A stretch of DNA of 29,675 nucleotides, from contig JACGCK010000388.1 in the NCBI GenBank assembly GCA_014925825.1, positions 1-29,675 of the forward strand, read 5' to 3'. A model generated the notes under the pieces. That model did not search any database. It had not been told where the DNA came from and saw only the letters and a list, made by a program, of their open reading frames with translations. Below, one piece after another: positions 26,451-29,675 of the stretch (its first letter is position 1; every line of letters begins with the position of its first letter). The translations under genes and the position numbers were made by a program. This stretch comes from Pholiota molesta. Lineage: Eukaryota > Basidiomycota > Agaricomycetes > Agaricales > Strophariaceae.

Positions 26451-28268
26451 ACTTCCACACTATCTTTCCACTCACTTACTCCATTCTCTTGGGGCCTATC
26501 TGTAATTGAAGGTATTGATGAGAGCTATAATATCCTAGCTTTACAGAATTTTAGAGTGCTTCTGTGAATTTTTATAGGCAGAATACCTCTATTTCTGCTA
26601 TATTTGACCATTCTGGTAATATGGCTAATAAAATGCAATAAGAACACAATTGTTGAGTAACAGAACTAAAGAAGACATGTTTATTATTCTAATGGACTCT
26701 TAAACTTGGATATAGCTATAGTATTGGTTGAGATATGGATTTATCAAGGAGGATGTGCAGAAACCCCCTCTTTATGAGTGTAGAGCTATAGGGCAGTATC
26801 CAGCCAGCTTCTCAACTACCAGGAATGGTAGTGGGTATTTACCTCTAGCTTTTCACCGCTTTATATGTTCCAATAACCATCATAAATACAGTGAAAACCC
26901 CAAATGCAGTGTCCCAAATATAGAAATATCGAAATAACAAATGATACATGCATTATAGTAATACATAAGTGGTATAGACATATAGTACCCTATTTATATT
27001 AAATATTCAAAAAAGAACGAAGCAATTGGATAGGAATTGAGGGAGGAACAGAATTTCCAATATGAGGGGGAGGGGGAGAGTGCCACCATTTCATGCCCGG
27101 ATTGGGTGAGGCTGTGCTCGGCTATGCTAAAAATAGCATCTGCCAGCCAGCAAAGCAATATCCTGGCCATCCCCCATGCCCAGTTCAGTGCCTTCCCAGC
27201 CTCTGATTGCTATAATCAGCGTGTCATTAAATCCAGTAAAATCAGGAGAATCCAACCCACCTAAGTGCATTGTGGTGCGATTTGCGGTTAATATTCTATA
27301 TTAAAACAACCATTTCCTTTATAGGGCCTCATAGGAATGTCCAATCAAGACGAGTAGGGTACCATTGGAAAGGTCTGCTATCAACCTATTTTATGGTATA
27401 ATATGCGTGCCAATCGTGAACGCGTAGCCGGCGCTAATGCGGTGCGAGCGTAAATATATCCGGAGCGTTTTACGGAGCGAGAAACGGACGTGAAATTATG
27501 ATCAAGGACGCGTTCGAAGCGCGCTTTCAATACCTACAGACCAAAATTGTAATCATAAAAAACGACCGGGCGGTTGTTGAGGAAAACAGCCATCAATGTG
27601 TGCGCTTATTTATTCCAATTAGTAATTCGCTTCTAGGGCCTGAACCAATGATGCTATTAATATGAATCTTTCACAGGTGGATTTAGAATTTAATTCCGCA
27701 TCTTTCGGTATAATATGGTCCCAGTGGGTCCCATATAGGGTGCACCAGCTACCCAGGTGCATTCCTAATAATATTGGGAAAATGCTATTTTAGGTATTTC
27801 CCACCCCTAGGAGGGTCCCTGCCCCATTTGCAGTCATGTGTGGTCATGTGGTTAGGTACCAGGTCATGTGTTTGGCTTTTGATGGCATGTTTGATGGGCC
27901 AATGAGCAGAAAGTACCAAAATGGGACAATCATCCTAATGTGGCCAGTTGATGGTGGGAAATGATGGGAAAAACAGCTTACAAATTTGTCATTCTGCTTT
28001 TGGAAAAATTTTGATGGTTTCCTTTTTGGGATGACCCTGACAACAGTGACGAGCACTGCTCGACACTGTTGAGCACAGTGAGCAGCAGTGGCAGCAGCAG
28101 TGAGCAGTAGCACTGCCACTGGTGATGAGCAGAGAGCACCAGGAAAGGGCAGAAAATATTCAATCCCAGCTAGGTGGGGTGGCTGCGCACCTGAGTTACC
28201 ATCCTGGATGCACTTTCTTTCCTGGGCAACTTCCACTATTTCATGTAGAATATTAACGGACAAGGCTG
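26451..28268 (-). repeat. Right arm of the foldback element
   Basis: Inverted copy of the left arm with many substitutions and small indels. Where the left arm has GCGCCGGAACGCGCG, the right arm (read inverted) has GCACCACAATGCAC, and similar CpG to CpA/TpG differences recur, so this arm shows more CpG decay. Confidence 0.85.
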
Positions 28269-28276
28269 CATCGGTC
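28269..28276 (+). repeat. Target-site duplication, right copy (CATCGGTC)
   Basis: Second copy of the 8-bp duplication. GAG TAC immediately after it continues the Gypsy pol frame. Confidence 0.88.
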
Positions 28277-29675
28277 GAGTACGTGCCTAGCTCTTTGGTA
28301 GAGGAAATTTGTGGTCATGCTTCGTTATCAAAGTCTGCGTTTGAGCATCACAATACCGCTGCTGGTTGGGATTTCGCAGATGGCTTGGCAACGTGGTACA
28401 ACAGGATCTTCGTACCCGACATTGTGTCCTTGCGTGAACGTGTTCTTCGTGACTGCCATGATTCGATTACGAGTGGTCACCCTGGTCGTACACGAACAGT
28501 TGAGCTTGTGCTGCAAGATTACTGGTGGCCAACATTGACGAAGGATGCTCACGCTTACGTCGACGGCTGCTCTACGTGCCAGCGATCTAAACCCCTGCGA
28601 CAAAAACCGTTGGGCCTCTTAACACCAAACGAGATCCCATCCGGGTATTGGCAAATTATCTCTTGTGATTTCATCACGGACCTACCTCGCTCAAGAGGTT
28701 ATGACTCAGTGATGGTCTGTGTTGATCGACTTTCGAAGATGGTTCGGCTGATCCCTTGCAATAAGACTATCTCGTCTGAAATGGCTGCGAAGAAGTATCG
28801 TGATTTCGTTTGGAAAGATTTTGGACTGCCTTTCCGTATCATTTCTGACCGAGGGCCTCAGTTTGTTTCGAACTTCATGTGCGCACTTAACAAGCTTTTA
28901 GGAATTATGGAGAATTTGTCCACCGCTCGCCGGCCGCAGACTGATGGACAAACAGAACGCGCTAATCAGGAGCTCGAACAATACTTGCGGATATTCTGTA
29001 ACGAGCGTCAATCTGACTGGGCTGAATGGCTTGCCTGTGCTGAATTTGCCGTGAACAACCGGGTTAATTCTTCAACTGGCTTCTCGCCGTTCTTCCTGAA
29101 CTACAGCCGTGATCCACCTTGTCCTTTGGCTCCACTTCGTTTGGCTAATTCATCTGTCCCTAAGGCTGACAAATTCGCTTCGCAGATGTCCGCGCTATCC
29201 CAAGAGACATCTGCTGCACTTCGTTTGGCAGCTGCGTCTATGAAGCGCGCGTACGATCGACATCATCGCGAAGCTACTCCTCTGGGGATTGGCTCACTAG
29301 TACTCCTGGACGCTAGCGGTATCAATACAGCTCGTCCTTCTAAGAAGCTGGATGATCGTCGTTATGGACCTTTCAAAGTTTTACAGAAAGTCGGTTTGCA
29401 GTCGTACCGTTTGGAACTTCCTGTATCTTGGAAAATCCACGACGTTTTTCACATTTCGAAGCTCGTTCCTTTTGTCGAACCTCAATTTCCCTCGCAGATT
29501 GTTATTCCTCGTATTCCTGAAGTCCCAAATGAAACTCCTTGCCTTTCTTCAATCATCACTCACCGTGAGCTACGGAACACTCGTCACTATCTCATACTAC
29601 TCAGGGGGCAAGGCGCCGAAGATGCAAAATGGATTGATACTGCGACACTTCTTTCCTATGATGATCCCGAAAACA
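28277..29675 (+). CDS. Ty3/Gypsy pol, 3' part: integrase, partial at window end
   Basis: An uninterrupted frame of about 466 codons (phase GAG TAC GTG at 28277) running off the window, the 3' continuation of the pol interrupted at 24576. Domains in order: HHCC zinc-binding region (CHDSITSGHPGRTRT, about 28452-28496, then CSTCQRSK near 28568); integrase core with Asp in SCDFITDLP, Asp in IISDRGPQFV and Glu in QTDGQTERANQELE; a GPY/F-type module (RRYGPFKVLQKVG, near 29359); and a tail (ITHRELRNTRHYLILLRGQG, then KWIDTATLL) that resembles a degenerate chromodomain as in chromoviruses. In contrast to gag and RT there is no stop or frameshift. It lacks its own start and depends on pol, so it is a fragment of a dead element despite being open. 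Confidence 0.85.

Larger units (their letters stand above)
24577..28268. mobile_element. Giant foldback (palindromic) DNA element
   Basis: 3692 bp inserted in Gypsy pol with an 8-bp target duplication. The left half and the reverse complement of the right half align along almost their whole length (coordinate sums 52845 at the ends, 52844 near 24613, 52822 near the centre), leaving a central unpaired region of under 100 bp around 26411. The ends are TGTCTGTTGATAT (left) and TGTCCGTTAATAT (right, minus strand). Eight-bp duplications are typical of hAT, P and KDZ-type DNA transposons. No transposase frame exists; ORFs in the two arms do not keep phase. It must have moved in trans or arisen by duplication of an arm. 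Confidence 0.85.

Noticed and set aside
25394..27264. Open frames in the foldback arms (for example 25783-25394 minus and 27037-27264 plus) with similar starts
   Set aside because: They are mirror images of the same arm. They share residues at first but lose phase through indels, so the similarity is DNA-level, not coding conservation.

Overview
The window looks like a transposon graveyard from a filamentous fungus, most likely an Agaricomycete (mushroom-forming basidiomycete). The evidence is a Ty1/Copia family and a Ty3/Gypsy chromovirus-like element of fungal type, a decayed gene with 48-54 bp introns that resembles proteins associated with KDZ transposons, and strong CpG to TpG/CpA decay. 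I find no intact host gene, no rRNA and no functional tRNA. Species assignment is not possible from the sequence alone.

Left third (1-12176): three degenerate copies of one Copia family. Copy 1 (491-3706, +) is 5'-truncated and carries a 5-bp frameshifting duplication. Copy 2 (4537-8302, +) is 5'-truncated, has a gag frameshift, has lost the start of integrase and has an in-frame TGA in the reverse transcriptase. Copy 3 (12176-9021, -) has a complete gag start but no 5' LTR, and has lost most of protease and all of integrase. Copies 2 and 3 share the same TGA and form an inverted repeat with arms of about 2.07 kb around a 719-bp spacer.

Middle (12177-19586): a decayed three-exon coding fragment; arrays of the near-palindromic word ACCA(C/G)TGGT, apparently one long array broken up by later insertions; a MITE of about 200 bp; a TIR element of about 0.7 kb; two inverted copies of a roughly 0.5-kb repeat made of GACCAGTC-type words; a minisatellite; a decayed Copia LTR end; and two head-to-head tRNA-derived SINE-like copies flanking a CCCTAA-like tract.

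Right third (19587-29675): a Ty3/Gypsy element with 5' LTR, long leader, gag, protease, RT, RNase H, integrase and a degenerate chromodomain-like tail. Its pol is split by a 3692-bp ORF-less insertion (24577-28268) that is almost entirely one giant inverted repeat (two arms of about 1.8 kb) flanked by a perfect 8-bp target-site duplication, CATCGGTC. Removing the insertion and one duplication puts pol back in frame. The integrase half is an uninterrupted frame that runs off the window edge.

Relative order of events that can be read: GACCAGTC-type repeat, then Gypsy inserted into it, then the foldback element inserted into Gypsy; separately, the CCACTGG array, then the MITE and TIR elements inserted into it. 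The best candidates for something undescribed are the giant foldback element and the dyad-symmetric CCACTGG/CCAGTGG arrays with 10-bp and 21-bp periods.
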